Source: UBA822 sp965249775
GTDB lineage: Bacteria; Gemmatimonadota; Gemmatimonadetes; Longimicrobiales; Gaopeijiaceae
Length of the DNA: 64,000 nucleotides
Assembly (NCBI GenBank): GCA_965249775.1
Contig: OZ252253.1
Span: 868,001-932,000, forward strand
Direction: 5' to 3'
A program made the position numbers and the translations under genes. Each line of letters begins with the position of its first letter. Position 1 is the stretch's first letter. Positions 15,295 through 23,870 of this stretch are shown piece by piece. The notes below the pieces were generated by a model. It was not told the DNA's origin. It did not search any database and worked only from the letters and a program-made list of their open reading frames with translations.

Positions 15295-16938
15295 TCACAC
15301 CTGAAAGACCCCCACCCGCATCCCCTGCTCGGGATCCACGCGGCACGCCACGCGCAAAAGGTGCTGCAGGGTGTCGCGTGTCGTCCGCGGGTCGATGATC
15401 GCATCCACCCACAGGTGCGCCGCCGCGTGGTACGGGCTCACGGTGGCCTCATAGGTCCCACGGATCCGGTCCAGGATCGCCTCCGCTTCCTTCTCGGACA
15501 TTCCGTCCGGCGTCTTCGCCGTCTCGATGCTGAGCATCGTGTCCGCGGCCTGGTCGCCTCCCATCACGGCGATCTGCGTCGATGGCCACGCGAGCATGAA
15601 TCGGGGGCCGAAGGCCCGTCCGCAGAGCGCGTAGTTGCCGGCGCCGTAGCTGTTCCCGATCACTAGGGTGATCTTGGGGACCTCGGAGTTGCTCACCGCG
15701 TTCACGAGCTTGGCACCGTCCTTGATGATGCCTCCCTGCTCGGCGCGGGTCCCGACCATGAATCCCGTCACGTCTTGCACGAAGATGAGCGGGACCTTTT
15801 TCTGGTTGCAGTTCAGGACGAAACGGGCCGCCTTGTCGGCGGAGTCCGAGTAGATCACTCCCCCGATCCGCAGCTCGCCTTCGGCGGTCTTCGTGTTGAG
15901 ACGCTGGCTCGCGACGATCCCGACGACCCGCCCTCCGATGCGAGCCGTGCCCGTGACGAGGGACTTTCCATACTCTTCCTTGTACTCCTCCCAGCTTCCC
16001 TCATCGATGATCGCATCAAGGATATCGCGCATGTCGTAGGCGGACAGCCGATCAGCAGGGATAAGATCGAGAAGGCGCTCGGAATTCTCCGCGGAAGCCG
16101 GTGCTTCAGATTCACGGGGGGTCGAGCCCGCCGAATCCGGCCACTGGGCGGCCAGACGGCGGACACGCGCGAGACAGCTCGCGTCGTCTTCGTCCTCGAA
16201 ATCCGCCATGCCGCTCAGGCGAGCGTGCGTCGAGCTTCCTCCGAGCGCCTCGATGTCCGCATCCTCGCCGATGGCCGCCTTGACGAGGTATGGGCCGCCA
16301 AGGAAGATGCCGCTCGTTCCCTTGACCATGAGGATCTCGTCACAGAGAGCCGGGATGTATGCTCCTCCAGCCACGCAGGGGCCCATGACCGCCGCGATCT
16401 GCGGCACTCCCATCGCCGAGAGTCGTGCGTTGTTGTAGAAGATGCGTCCAGCGTGGTCGTGGTCCGGAAACGAATCGTGCTGGAGAGGCAGAAAGAGCCC
16501 GCCCGAGTCCACCAGATAAATGAGGGGCAGGCGATTCTCCATGCCGATCTGCTGCGCCCTCAGGATCTTCTTGATCGTCAGTGGGAACCACGTTCCGCTC
16601 TTCACCATCGAGTCGTTGGCGATCACGATGCAATCGTGGTCGCTCACCGTGCCCAGCAGCGTTCGCACGCCGGCGGATTCGATCCGCCCGTGCTCTTCGT
16701 AGTCCCCCGTCGCGGCGAACGCACCTACTTCGAAGCGCGGCGCATCCGGGTCGAACAGAAGATCGAGCCGCTCTGGGATCGTGAGCTTGCTCTTGGAGTG
16801 CTGCCTGGCAATGGCCTCGTCCGAGCCGGCCAGCGCGTTTTCTTCGAGACGTCGGTGCAGCTCTTCGATCGCCTCGAGGTTGGCGTCACGGTTGGCGGTG
16901 GGGTTCGGGGTGGTTGGGTTCGGGGTGGAGTCAGCCAT
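15295..16938 (-). CDS. Acyl-CoA carboxylase carboxyltransferase subunit (methylcrotonyl- or propionyl-CoA type)
   Basis: 547 residues from the ATG at 16938, which shares a base with the TGA of the upstream crotonase (TGATG), so translation is coupled. Carboxyltransferase halves are visible: VDSGGLFLPLQHDSFPD and AVMGPCVAGGAYIPALCDE in the N-domain, and FVQDVTGFMVGTRAEQGG...VIGNSYGAGNYALCGRAFGP in the C-domain, the latter binding carboxybiotin and CoA. The LPLQ and GNYALCGRAFGP motifs are those of methylcrotonyl-CoA carboxylase beta (LiuB/MccB). A repeated TPNPT at the N-terminus comes from a 15-bp tandem duplication. The biotin-carrier subunit is not in the window. Confidence 0.88.
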   Translation of the reverse strand: MADSTPNPTTPNPTANRDANLEAIEELHRRLEENALAGSDEAIARQHSKSKLTIPERLDLLFDPDAPRFEVGAFAATGDYEEHGRIESAGVRTLLGTVSDHDCIVIANDSMVKSGTWFPLTIKKILRAQQIGMENRLPLIYLVDSGGLFLPLQHDSFPDHDHAGRIFYNNARLSAMGVPQIAAVMGPCVAGGAYIPALCDEILMVKGTSGIFLGGPYLVKAAIGEDADIEALGGSSTHARLSGMADFEDEDDASCLARVRRLAAQWPDSAGSTPRESEAPASAENSERLLDLIPADRLSAYDMRDILDAIIDEGSWEEYKEEYGKSLVTGTARIGGRVVGIVASQRLNTKTAEGELRIGGVIYSDSADKAARFVLNCNQKKVPLIFVQDVTGFMVGTRAEQGGIIKDGAKLVNAVSNSEVPKITLVIGNSYGAGNYALCGRAFGPRFMLAWPSTQIAVMGGDQAADTMLSIETAKTPDGMSEKEAEAILDRIRGTYEATVSPYHAAAHLWVDAIIDPRTTRDTLQHLLRVACRVDPEQGMRVGVFQV

Positions 16939-17708
16939 CAGTCGCTCCACGTGAGCGGCAGCTTGTCCCGAAACGCTTGGAGGCCTCGCTGGGCTTCCGG
17001 CGAGGTCACCGCCCGGTGGAACTCATTCGCAGCGGCGCGCAGCTCTTCGTCGAGATCCCCCTCTGATTGGGCGATCAGGAACTCCTTGGTTCGGCGCATG
17101 GCCACTCCCGAGTTCTCCGTTAGCAGCTTCTCGGCATAAGCCTCGGCTTCGATGGTCGCCGAGTCGGTCACCAGAAAGTCCGCCAGGCCTACGAGGACCG
17201 AACGCTCCGCGTCGTACGGGATTCCCGTGGTCGCCATGCCCGAGAGGGCGAGCGGCGAGACCCGACGCCGCACGACCACCGAGACGAGCGCCGGCACCAC
17301 CCCGAGCCGTGTCTCCGGGAAGGCGAACAGGGCTTTGGGACCGACCCAGACCAGATCCCCCGCCAGTGCGAGGCCTCCCCCGCCGCCCATGACCGGGCCA
17401 TCGACCCCGCAGAGAAGGGGGAAGGGCAGCGTAAGGAGCTTACCGTATACTTCGGCCAGATCAGCACCGAACCGGCCCGCCTCATCCGGATCGTCGAGCG
17501 GCACGGCGGACAGATCCATGCCCGAGCAGAACGCGTCGCCCCGCGCGGTCACGAGGACGACGCGCGTCGAGTCGTCCTCCTTTACGGCGTCGATCGCTCG
17601 GGACAGCTCACCAATCATCTCGAGCGAGAGAGCGTTCCGCTTCTCGGGCCGATTCAGTGTGATGCGGGCGAGCCCCTTCGTGACTTCGTGGAGGATCAAA
17701 TCACTCAA
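16938..17708 (-). CDS. Enoyl-CoA hydratase, possible methylglutaconyl-CoA hydratase (LiuC-like)
   Basis: 256 residues from a TTG start at 17708, chosen because GGAGG lies 7 bp upstream and longer frames would overlap the acyl-CoA dehydrogenase. Crotonase features are AFCSGMDLSAVP and PVMGGGGGLALAGDLVWVG, followed by FAFPETRLGVVPA. The first catalytic Glu position is Gly while the second (PET) is kept. That pattern is shared with bacterial LiuC-type hydratases. Gene order acyl-CoA dehydrogenase - hydratase - carboxyltransferase, with a 1-base overlap to the next gene, fits a leucine-degradation (liu) operon, but liuD and liuE are absent here. Confidence 0.82.
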   Translation of the reverse strand: MSDLILHEVTKGLARITLNRPEKRNALSLEMIGELSRAIDAVKEDDSTRVVLVTARGDAFCSGMDLSAVPLDDPDEAGRFGADLAEVYGKLLTLPFPLLCGVDGPVMGGGGGLALAGDLVWVGPKALFAFPETRLGVVPALVSVVVRRRVSPLALSGMATTGIPYDAERSVLVGLADFLVTDSATIEAEAYAEKLLTENSGVAMRRTKEFLIAQSEGDLDEELRAAANEFHRAVTSPEAQRGLQAFRDKLPLTWSD

Positions 17709-17736
17709 GGACGTTCCTCCGGTCCGGCGTCTTCCT

Positions 17737-18891
17737 TCACGATGAGTCCGGTTCGGTGCCAGCGCCGTGCGCAATGATGACGCGCAGGATCTCGCTCGTT
17801 CCCTCGCCGATCTCACAGAGCTTCGCATCTCGCAGGTACCGCTCGACATTGTAGTCACGCAGGTAGCCATATCCGCCGTGCACCTGAATCGCCTCCAGGC
17901 AGGTCTTCGTCGCCATCTCCGAGGCGAAGAGCTTGGTGATGGCGGCGTCCTGCGCCGTCGCCTTTCCCTCGTCGAGCAGTCTAACGGTATTGTACAGAAG
18001 AGCCCGAGCCGCCTCGCCCTGCGTCACCATGTCGGCAAGCTTGGCCTGGATGAGCTGTCTTCGCGCGATGGGCTGTCCGAACGTCTCTCGCTCGTTCGCG
18101 TACCGGACGCTTTCCTCCGTCGCGCCCCGGGCCAACCCGAGCGCCAGAGCGGAGATCATGACGCGGCCGCCGAGGAGAACGCGCGCGACGTCCTCGAACG
18201 CTTCATCGAGGACGCCAAGCAGTTGGTCCTCGGGCACTCGCACATCTTCCAGGCTCAACGACACCGTGTCCGAGGAGCGCATTCCGAGCTTGTCCTCGGG
18301 CATTCCGGTGCTGAGGCCGGGGGTGTCCCCCTCCAGCAAGAACGCGCTGATGCCGGTCTTACCCTTCGACGGGTCCGTCAGGGCCAGGACGACGAACGTA
18401 CCGGCGCGTGCGCCGTTCGTGACGAACTGCTTCGAGCCGTTCAGCACCCACGAGTCACCGTCCCTGACGGCGTGCGTCTGCAAGGCGGCGGCGTCCGTGC
18501 CGGACGCGGGCTCGCTAAGACACCAGCTGCCGATCTGCTCTCCCGACGCGAGTGGGGGGAGCCAGCGCGTCTTCTGTTCGGGTGTGGCGGCGAGCTGGAT
18601 GTGCCGGCAGCACAGCCCGTTGTGGGCCTCGACGGCAAGAGCGAGACCACCATCATGACGGGCGATCTCCTCGATAACGATGGCGAGCTGCATGTGGTCG
18701 CCCCCGGCCCCACCATACTCCTCGGGCACCAGGACACCCATGAATCCTTGACGTCCAAGGACTTGAACCATCTCATCGGGATAGCCCTCGGCGTGGTCCC
18801 AAGCCTGCGCGCGAGGCTCGACTTCCTCCTTCGAGAAGCGAGCTACCGCCGCTCGCAGAGCCACCAGCTCTTCGGGAAGGTCGAAGTCCAT
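17737..18891 (-). CDS. Acyl-CoA dehydrogenase
   Basis: 384 residues from the ATG at 18891; a longer frame to 18987 has no support. Family motifs are WCLSEPASGTDAAALQT, GSKQFVTNGARAGTFVVLA, EKLGMRSSDTVSLSLEDVRVP-like (PEDKLGMRSSDT) and QVHGGYGYLRDYNVERYLRDAK. The active-site loop reads CEIGEGTSEILR, with Glu at the position used by short-chain and most acyl-CoA dehydrogenases. In true isovaleryl-CoA dehydrogenases this residue is Gly or Ala. So although the operon resembles a leucine cluster, the sequence favours a short- or branched-chain dehydrogenase of another kind. It is first in the operon. Confidence 0.88.
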   Translation of the reverse strand: MDFDLPEELVALRAAVARFSKEEVEPRAQAWDHAEGYPDEMVQVLGRQGFMGVLVPEEYGGAGGDHMQLAIVIEEIARHDGGLALAVEAHNGLCCRHIQLAATPEQKTRWLPPLASGEQIGSWCLSEPASGTDAAALQTHAVRDGDSWVLNGSKQFVTNGARAGTFVVLALTDPSKGKTGISAFLLEGDTPGLSTGMPEDKLGMRSSDTVSLSLEDVRVPEDQLLGVLDEAFEDVARVLLGGRVMISALALGLARGATEESVRYANERETFGQPIARRQLIQAKLADMVTQGEAARALLYNTVRLLDEGKATAQDAAITKLFASEMATKTCLEAIQVHGGYGYLRDYNVERYLRDAKLCEIGEGTSEILRVIIAHGAGTEPDSS

Positions 18892-19036
18892 TTTCTTCTC
18901 ACCCCAGGTTCGGGTGCGTCGCCCGAGTTGTCCGAATGCCTGCCCGGTCGCCAGGAGAGAGGTGTGCGACGCGAAACTCGTCCCCACCCATCAAGAATAG
19001 CATCATGCGCTCGCCCCGAAGGACCCTTAACATTGC

Positions 19037-19052
19037 GTAACAATATTGTTAC
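19037..19052. promoter_or_regulatory. Perfect 16-bp palindrome, probable operator
   Basis: gtaacaatattgttac is a perfect inverted repeat, extendable to 22 bp (19034-19055) with one mismatched pair. It lies in the space between the acyl-CoA dehydrogenase start (18891, minus) and the SRPBCC start (19108, plus), about 56 bp upstream of the latter. The downstream ArsR-type regulator is the obvious candidate ligand. It could control one or both divergent operons. Confidence 0.75.
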
Positions 19053-19107
19053 ACATAAACTGTGAGGACGCCGCAACTGTGAGAACACCGCCAACAAGGA
19101 GCCCCCC

Positions 19108-19557
19108 ATGGGAATTACCGTCAGCCTCCTCAACGTCCGCCGAAGCATTCTCATCCAAGCGTCTCCTGCTAGGGTATGGCAGGAGTTCGGATCGTTCGAG
19201 CGTTTCGCCGCGTGGTTCGGGCTCGGACACGAACTGCACGAGTTCGAGCCGAAGCTCGGCAGCCCAGTGGATCTGAGCGTCGTAATAGATGGGGAGACGC
19301 GACACTACGGGGGCCCCATCATAGTCTGGGAGCCGGAGCGCGAAGTAACACTCGTGAGCAATTGGAGGGGCGCCCACGCCTATCAGGTTCCGACGTTTTT
19401 CACGCTTCGTCTGACGCCGCTCTATGACGGAACCATGGTGGAGATCATTCACCATGGCTTCGAGCGTCTCGGAGCGGATGCCGCCGACCTACTGGAGGGC
19501 TACGAGGAGGGTTGGGACGTCAAGCACCTCAAGGCCCTGCGGTCGATCGTTGAGTAG
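19108..19557 (+). CDS. SRPBCC/START-like small-ligand-binding protein
   Basis: 149 residues with AAGGAG upstream of the ATG. The sequence begins with a beta-strand (VRRSILIQASPARVWQEFGSFERFAAWFG) typical of AHSA1/polyketide-cyclase-type SRPBCC folds and continues with strands and a long C-terminal helix (LLEGYEEGWDVKHLKALRSIV). Such proteins hold hydrophobic ligands in a deep cavity. Its stop overlaps the start of an ArsR-family regulator, a pairing seen widely, where the SRPBCC protein acts with the regulated pathway. The ligand is unknown. Confidence 0.82.
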   Translation: MGITVSLLNVRRSILIQASPARVWQEFGSFERFAAWFGLGHELHEFEPKLGSPVDLSVVIDGETRHYGGPIIVWEPEREVTLVSNWRGAHAYQVPTFFTLRLTPLYDGTMVEIIHHGFERLGADAADLLEGYEEGWDVKHLKALRSIVE

Positions 19558-19864
19558 TAGGAACGCATATACGGCGATCGCCGATCCGACTCGCCGGGAG
19601 ATCCTCAGCCTGCTGCGCGATCACGGCGTCCTCAATTCAGGAGAGATCGCAGCGCACTTCTCGTCTCGGTCCCGCCCGGGGATCTCGCGTCACTTGCGGG
19701 TCCTCCGTGAGTGTGGCGTCGTCACGGCCCATCGGCGCGGCAAGTCCCGGAACTATGTACTCGACCCCACGCCGCTAGCCGCCATTCGGGACGGCTGGCT
19801 CGAGAGCTTCAGCGAGATGCAGCGGGCGAGCCTCAGCGCGCTTCGGCGCCGCGTTGAGTCGTAG
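19550..19864 (+). CDS. ArsR-family winged-helix transcriptional regulator
   Basis: About 104 residues from a TTG start at 19550 that overlaps the SRPBCC stop by 8 bp. The ArsR fold is clear: AIADPTRREILSLLRDHGVLNSGEIAAHF, then SRPGISRHLRVLRECGVVTAHRRGKSRNYVLDP. This is the winged helix-turn-helix with recognition helix PGISRHLRVL. No CxC metal-binding motif is seen, so it is probably not a metal sensor. It most likely binds the palindrome at 19037 and autoregulates. Translation is coupled to the SRPBCC gene. Confidence 0.85.
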   Translation: MSSRNAYTAIADPTRREILSLLRDHGVLNSGEIAAHFSSRSRPGISRHLRVLRECGVVTAHRRGKSRNYVLDPTPLAAIRDGWLESFSEMQRASLSALRRRVES

Positions 19865-19959
19865 TCGAGTGGGCGTCCTTCCACTGGTCACGTCTTTCGC
19901 AGGTGGGTATCGTGGGAGCCTCGGCAACGTCGCTGCCCCCGGAACAAAGGAGTTTGGCC

Positions 19960-21912
19960 TTGCCACGTCTTCTTCGGTCGTCACACCTCTCCCAGTTGTT
20001 CTGCGCCGGTGTGTTGGTCTGCGTCGTAGCGGTCGGGGCCGACGAGGGCTTCTGCCAACAACGTGCCGGAGGTGACTGGGCATACTTCGGAGGGGACAAG
20101 GCGTTCACGCGGTACGCCCCGCTGGATCAGATCACGCGTGACAACGTCGGCAATGTTCGGATTCTCTGGCGGCGCCCGGCGGTGGACGCCTCCCTCGTGG
20201 AGTCCTTCCCGAATCTGATCGTTTCGCCAAACCTGAGGGCGACTCCGATCCTGAACGATGGCGTCCTCTACGCGCCGAATGGTGTAGGCCTGGTGGAGGC
20301 CTTCCATCCCGGAACCGGGGAGACGCTCTGGGTGCAGGAGCCGTTCGCCCCAACGTTTCAGGAAGCCTCCGGGCGAAGCTCGCGAGGCCTGGACTACTGG
20401 GGAGAGGGAGCGGAGCGCCGATTGATCCTGGTGCGTGGCGGCTATCTGTACGCGCTCGATCCAAGCAACGGTCAGGTTCTCGCTGACTTCGGAGAGGACG
20501 GCAGGGTCGATCTGGTCCCGCCCTCGGCAGAGCGTTTCAGCTGGACGTCAGGCCCCATCGTCGTGAACGACGTCATCGTCGTGGGCGGCACCCTCGACGG
20601 AGCCGGTGACTCAGGCACGAACTGGCGGGGCAGCGCCTCGGAGGACGTCCGCGGATACGACGTGCGCAGCGGCCGACTCCTCTGGACCTTTCACGTCGTG
20701 CCGCGGGATGGCGAGTTTGGGGCCGACACGTGGGGCAACGACTCAGGAAGGGAGTCGGGCGACCTGGGATCCTGGTGCTGCCTCAGCGCCGACGAGGAGC
20801 TGGGCTACGTCTACGTGCCCCTCACGGCTCCGACCGCCGCGTATTACGGGGGCCATCGTCCCGGCGACAATCTCTTCTCCAACAGCTTGGTGGCGCTCGA
20901 CGCCGCGACGGGCGAGCGGATGTGGCACTTCCAGATGGTCCATCACGATGTCTGGGAGTACGACACGGTCGGCCCGCCGACACTGGGGGAGATCGTGGTC
21001 GACGGCAGACGCATCGACGCGGTCATGCAGCCGAGCAAGACGGGGTTCCTCTACGTCTTCGATCGGGCGACCGGCGAGCCGGTCTGGCCCATTGAGGAGC
21101 GGGCGGTGCCCCAGTCGACCGTGCCCGGCGAGTACACGTCGCCCACGCAGCCGTTTCCGACCAAGCCGGCTCCGTTCGCCAGACACGGCCTGACCGTCGG
21201 CGATCTCATCGACTTCCCGGAGGTACGTGACCGTGCGCTCGCGCTTGCCGACTCGTTTGTGATCGGTCCGATCTTCACTCCCCCGTCCGTCGTCAGCGAC
21301 GAGCCCGGGGGAAAGAAGGGCACGCTGATGCTGCCCGGGTCGTGGGGCTCCGGAAACTGGAACACGGGCGCGTTCGATCCCGAAACGGGGATGTACTACG
21401 CTTATTCGCATACGATCCCCCGAGTTTACCGGCTCGTGCCGACCGACCCGGGCTCGGAGATGGCCTACTGGAGCCCGAATCGAGAGGCGCCCTACGTCGA
21501 CGGTTTGCCGCTCCCCAAGCCACCCTGGGGCCGAATCACGGCCATCGACATGAACACCGGCGAGCACGCGTGGATGGTGGCCAATGGAGCCGGCCTTCAG
21601 GATCACCCCGCGCTCGAGGATCTGGATGTCCCGGCCCTCGGCGTCGCCAACCGACCAGTGGCATTGGTCACCAGGACCATGCTGTTCATGGGTGAGGGTG
21701 GGGACGTCTTCGGGGGGGTCCAGTCGAACATGCACGGCAGGAGCTTCCGCGCCTATGACAAAGCCACCGGAGACGTCATCTGGGAGACGGCGCTTCCCGC
21801 CGGCGTGACCGGCGGGCCGATGAGCTACATGTTCGAGGGAAAGCAGTACATCGTCGTGCCTGTCGGCGGAAGCGAAGAGCCCGCCGAATGGGTCGCGCTC
21901 GGGCTACCGTGA
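19960..21912 (+). CDS. PQQ-dependent dehydrogenase, glucose-dehydrogenase-like (quinoprotein)
   Basis: About 650 residues from a TTG start at 19960 with AAAGGAG 7 bp upstream, giving a signal peptide (LLRSSHLSQLFCAGVLVCVVAVGADEG). An upstream GTG at 19903 is less likely. Propeller features: WAYFGGDKAFTRYAPLDQI at the N-terminus and repeated ALDAATGERMW motifs. LGSWCCLSADEELGYVYVPL has a vicinal Cys pair. FQMVHHDVWEYDTVGPPTLGEI is the glucose/quinate-dehydrogenase active-site region, but with Glu where glucose dehydrogenase has its catalytic Asp (WDxD). It lacks the N-terminal five-helix membrane domain of E. coli Gcd. The substrate is probably a sugar or polyol. Confidence 0.87.
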   Translation: MPRLLRSSHLSQLFCAGVLVCVVAVGADEGFCQQRAGGDWAYFGGDKAFTRYAPLDQITRDNVGNVRILWRRPAVDASLVESFPNLIVSPNLRATPILNDGVLYAPNGVGLVEAFHPGTGETLWVQEPFAPTFQEASGRSSRGLDYWGEGAERRLILVRGGYLYALDPSNGQVLADFGEDGRVDLVPPSAERFSWTSGPIVVNDVIVVGGTLDGAGDSGTNWRGSASEDVRGYDVRSGRLLWTFHVVPRDGEFGADTWGNDSGRESGDLGSWCCLSADEELGYVYVPLTAPTAAYYGGHRPGDNLFSNSLVALDAATGERMWHFQMVHHDVWEYDTVGPPTLGEIVVDGRRIDAVMQPSKTGFLYVFDRATGEPVWPIEERAVPQSTVPGEYTSPTQPFPTKPAPFARHGLTVGDLIDFPEVRDRALALADSFVIGPIFTPPSVVSDEPGGKKGTLMLPGSWGSGNWNTGAFDPETGMYYAYSHTIPRVYRLVPTDPGSEMAYWSPNREAPYVDGLPLPKPPWGRITAIDMNTGEHAWMVANGAGLQDHPALEDLDVPALGVANRPVALVTRTMLFMGEGGDVFGGVQSNMHGRSFRAYDKATGDVIWETALPAGVTGGPMSYMFEGKQYIVVPVGGSEEPAEWVALGLP

Positions 21913-21940
21913 GTGACTCTCTTCCTCTCGGCCGACCGCA

Positions 21941-23224
21941 TCAACGATAAAGCAGCTCCACGGGCCACATCGGAATCGCCGGGATGTAGGTGACCATGAG
22001 GAGCATGGCCACGAGTACGGCCACGAAGTAGAGATTGACCTTACTCACTTCCCAGATGTCCGCCTTGGCGACGGAACAGGCGGTAACCAGCACACTGGCC
22101 ACGGGTGGCGTCTGCTGCCCGATCCCGAGGTTGAGCGTGACGACGAGTCCGAAGTGCACAGGGTCGATCCCGGCGGCCAGAACAAGCGGCATCACGATGG
22201 GGACCACCAGGATGATGGCCGCGGCGGAGTGCAAGAACAGCCCCACCATCAGAAAGAACACGTTGAGGAGCGCCAGGATCGCAAGCCGGTTGTCGGTGAA
22301 ATCCATGATCCCCTGAGCGACGCGCTGGGGCACCTGGACCTCGGTGAGGTAGTCCCCGAGCAGCGCCGACGTGGCCACGAGCAGCATGACCACCGCGGTC
22401 TGAACACCACCCTCGAGCGTGGCCTTTCGAAGGGCGGCCAGATTCAGCTCCCGGTAGATGCCACCCCCGATGACGATGGCGGCCACCACCGCCAGTCCGG
22501 CTCCCTCGGTGGCCGTAACAAAGCCGGAAAAGATGCCTCCCAGAATGATCACCGGAAGAAGAAGAGCCCAGCCGGCCTCTCGAAGCGCGATGCCGACCCT
22601 CCGGAGCTGAAACGCCGCCTCCACCGGAAACCCGTTCTTGAGCGCCAGGAAATACACGACCCCCATCATGAGGAGACCGCCGAGCACACCGGGAACGATG
22701 CCGGCGATGAAGAGCTCCACCACCGAGCTCCCGGACATGACGCCGTAGAGAATCATCGGGATCGAGGGAGGAATGATGACGGCTAGCGTAGCCGAGGACG
22801 ACGTCACCGCGGCCGCGAACGGCGTCGGATAACCCCGGCGCTTCATCGCGGGGATGAGGATCGAGCCCAGGGCGGCGACATCGGCCACTGCGGATCCGGA
22901 AATCTCCGCGAAGAAGAGGGAGGCGCTCACCGTCACCATCGCCAGTCCCCCCCGGATGAACCCCACCAGTGCGCTGGCCAGATTGATCAAGCGCCTGGAG
23001 ATCCCCGACGCGTTCATGATGGCGCCAGCCAGGATGAAGAGGGGGATCGCGATCAGCGCAAACTTCAGGGTGCCGGAGTAGAGGACGAGCGCCGCGTTGG
23101 GGAGTCCCTCGACGCCTGAGGTGATCGCCATCGCGAAGATGGCCACCACACCCAGGGACACGGCGATGGGCACGTTGAGGAGGACGAGTGCCAGCAGCGC
23201 CAGGAACATCACGAATAAGATCAT
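21941..23224 (-). CDS. dctM: TRAP transporter large permease (DctM)
   Basis: 427 residues, nearly all hydrophobic, with about 12 membrane segments. DctM-family motifs: LNVPIAVSLGV at the N-terminus, IPLFILAGAIMNASGISRRLINLASALVG, the loop AEISGSAVADVAALGSILIPAMKRRGYP, and IGQQTPPVASVLVTACSVAK near the C-terminus. It forms the Na+-driven channel of a TRAP uptake system with the small subunit, whose stop overlaps its start by 4 bp. The substrate-binding protein is encoded upstream. The inferred substrate is a 2-hydroxy acid, from neighbours only. Confidence 0.95.
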   Translation of the reverse strand: MILFVMFLALLALVLLNVPIAVSLGVVAIFAMAITSGVEGLPNAALVLYSGTLKFALIAIPLFILAGAIMNASGISRRLINLASALVGFIRGGLAMVTVSASLFFAEISGSAVADVAALGSILIPAMKRRGYPTPFAAAVTSSSATLAVIIPPSIPMILYGVMSGSSVVELFIAGIVPGVLGGLLMMGVVYFLALKNGFPVEAAFQLRRVGIALREAGWALLLPVIILGGIFSGFVTATEGAGLAVVAAIVIGGGIYRELNLAALRKATLEGGVQTAVVMLLVATSALLGDYLTEVQVPQRVAQGIMDFTDNRLAILALLNVFFLMVGLFLHSAAAIILVVPIVMPLVLAAGIDPVHFGLVVTLNLGIGQQTPPVASVLVTACSVAKADIWEVSKVNLYFVAVLVAMLLMVTYIPAIPMWPVELLYR

Positions 23225-23823
23225 GCGGGAGTCCCGAGGCCCACGGCCCCGCCTTCGCTCGGCTCACCCGAGTCTCCATCCACGGGGTGGCCGTTCGTGG
23301 GTGGGCCATCTCCGGGATCTTCAGGAGAGTCCCCTTCCCCGCTCGCCGGTCCTTCCCACACCTCCGGCAACGTGACGAGCTCCGCGATGATGAACAGAAC
23401 CGCACCGATTGGCACCACCGAGTGAGCCAAGCGTTGGGGCACCCAGGGAAGGCTCACGAGCGTCTCGCCTCCGAGAATCCCGAACACGCGCCAACCCGCC
23501 CACGCGGCGACCATGAAGAACGCGAGGACGAAGGCCTCCCCTACCAGAATCAGAGGGCGACGCAGATGCGGGGCGAGTCCGTCCACCAGCTTCGGGAAAC
23601 CGATGTGGGCACGGTGAAGCGCGGCCAGGGCGGCACCGTAGAAGGTGAGCCATGCCAGGAGGATGGAAGCCACCTCGTCATACCAAACGAGTGCGGCCCC
23701 GAGCCTCCTGAAGACGACGCCGAGTACGACGACCAGAGCCAGGCCTACCATCAGAGTCACGACGGCAGACTCGAGGGCGCGTTGGAGGCCGTCTCGGAGT
23801 CGTCGGCGCATGCGGGTGATCAC
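23221..23823 (-). CDS. dctQ: TRAP transporter small permease (DctQ)
   Basis: 200 residues with four hydrophobic segments in the first 155 residues, including the family pattern VLGVVFRRLGAALVWYDEVASILLAWLTFYGAALAALHRAHIGF. The last 45 residues are a low-complexity acidic/Gly/Pro tail (EGDSPEDPGDGPPTNG) that most DctQ proteins lack, probably cytoplasmic. The gene overlaps dctM by 4 bp and follows the solute-binding protein gene. Confidence 0.9.
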   Translation of the reverse strand: MITRMRRRLRDGLQRALESAVVTLMVGLALVVVLGVVFRRLGAALVWYDEVASILLAWLTFYGAALAALHRAHIGFPKLVDGLAPHLRRPLILVGEAFVLAFFMVAAWAGWRVFGILGGETLVSLPWVPQRLAHSVVPIGAVLFIIAELVTLPEVWEGPASGEGDSPEDPGDGPPTNGHPVDGDSGEPSEGGAVGLGTPA

Positions 23824-23870
23824 GAATCGAATTTGGAGCGGGCTACCCCAGCCGTCGCGCGCAGTGGGCG

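Noticed and set aside
18843..19154. Minus-strand frame over the palindrome
   Set aside because: It would remove the divergent promoter and overlap both real starts; no homology.
22041..23405. Minus-strand frame of 454 codons over dctM
   Set aside because: It is an alternative frame of the TRAP permease genes; the DctM and DctQ motifs are in the other frames.
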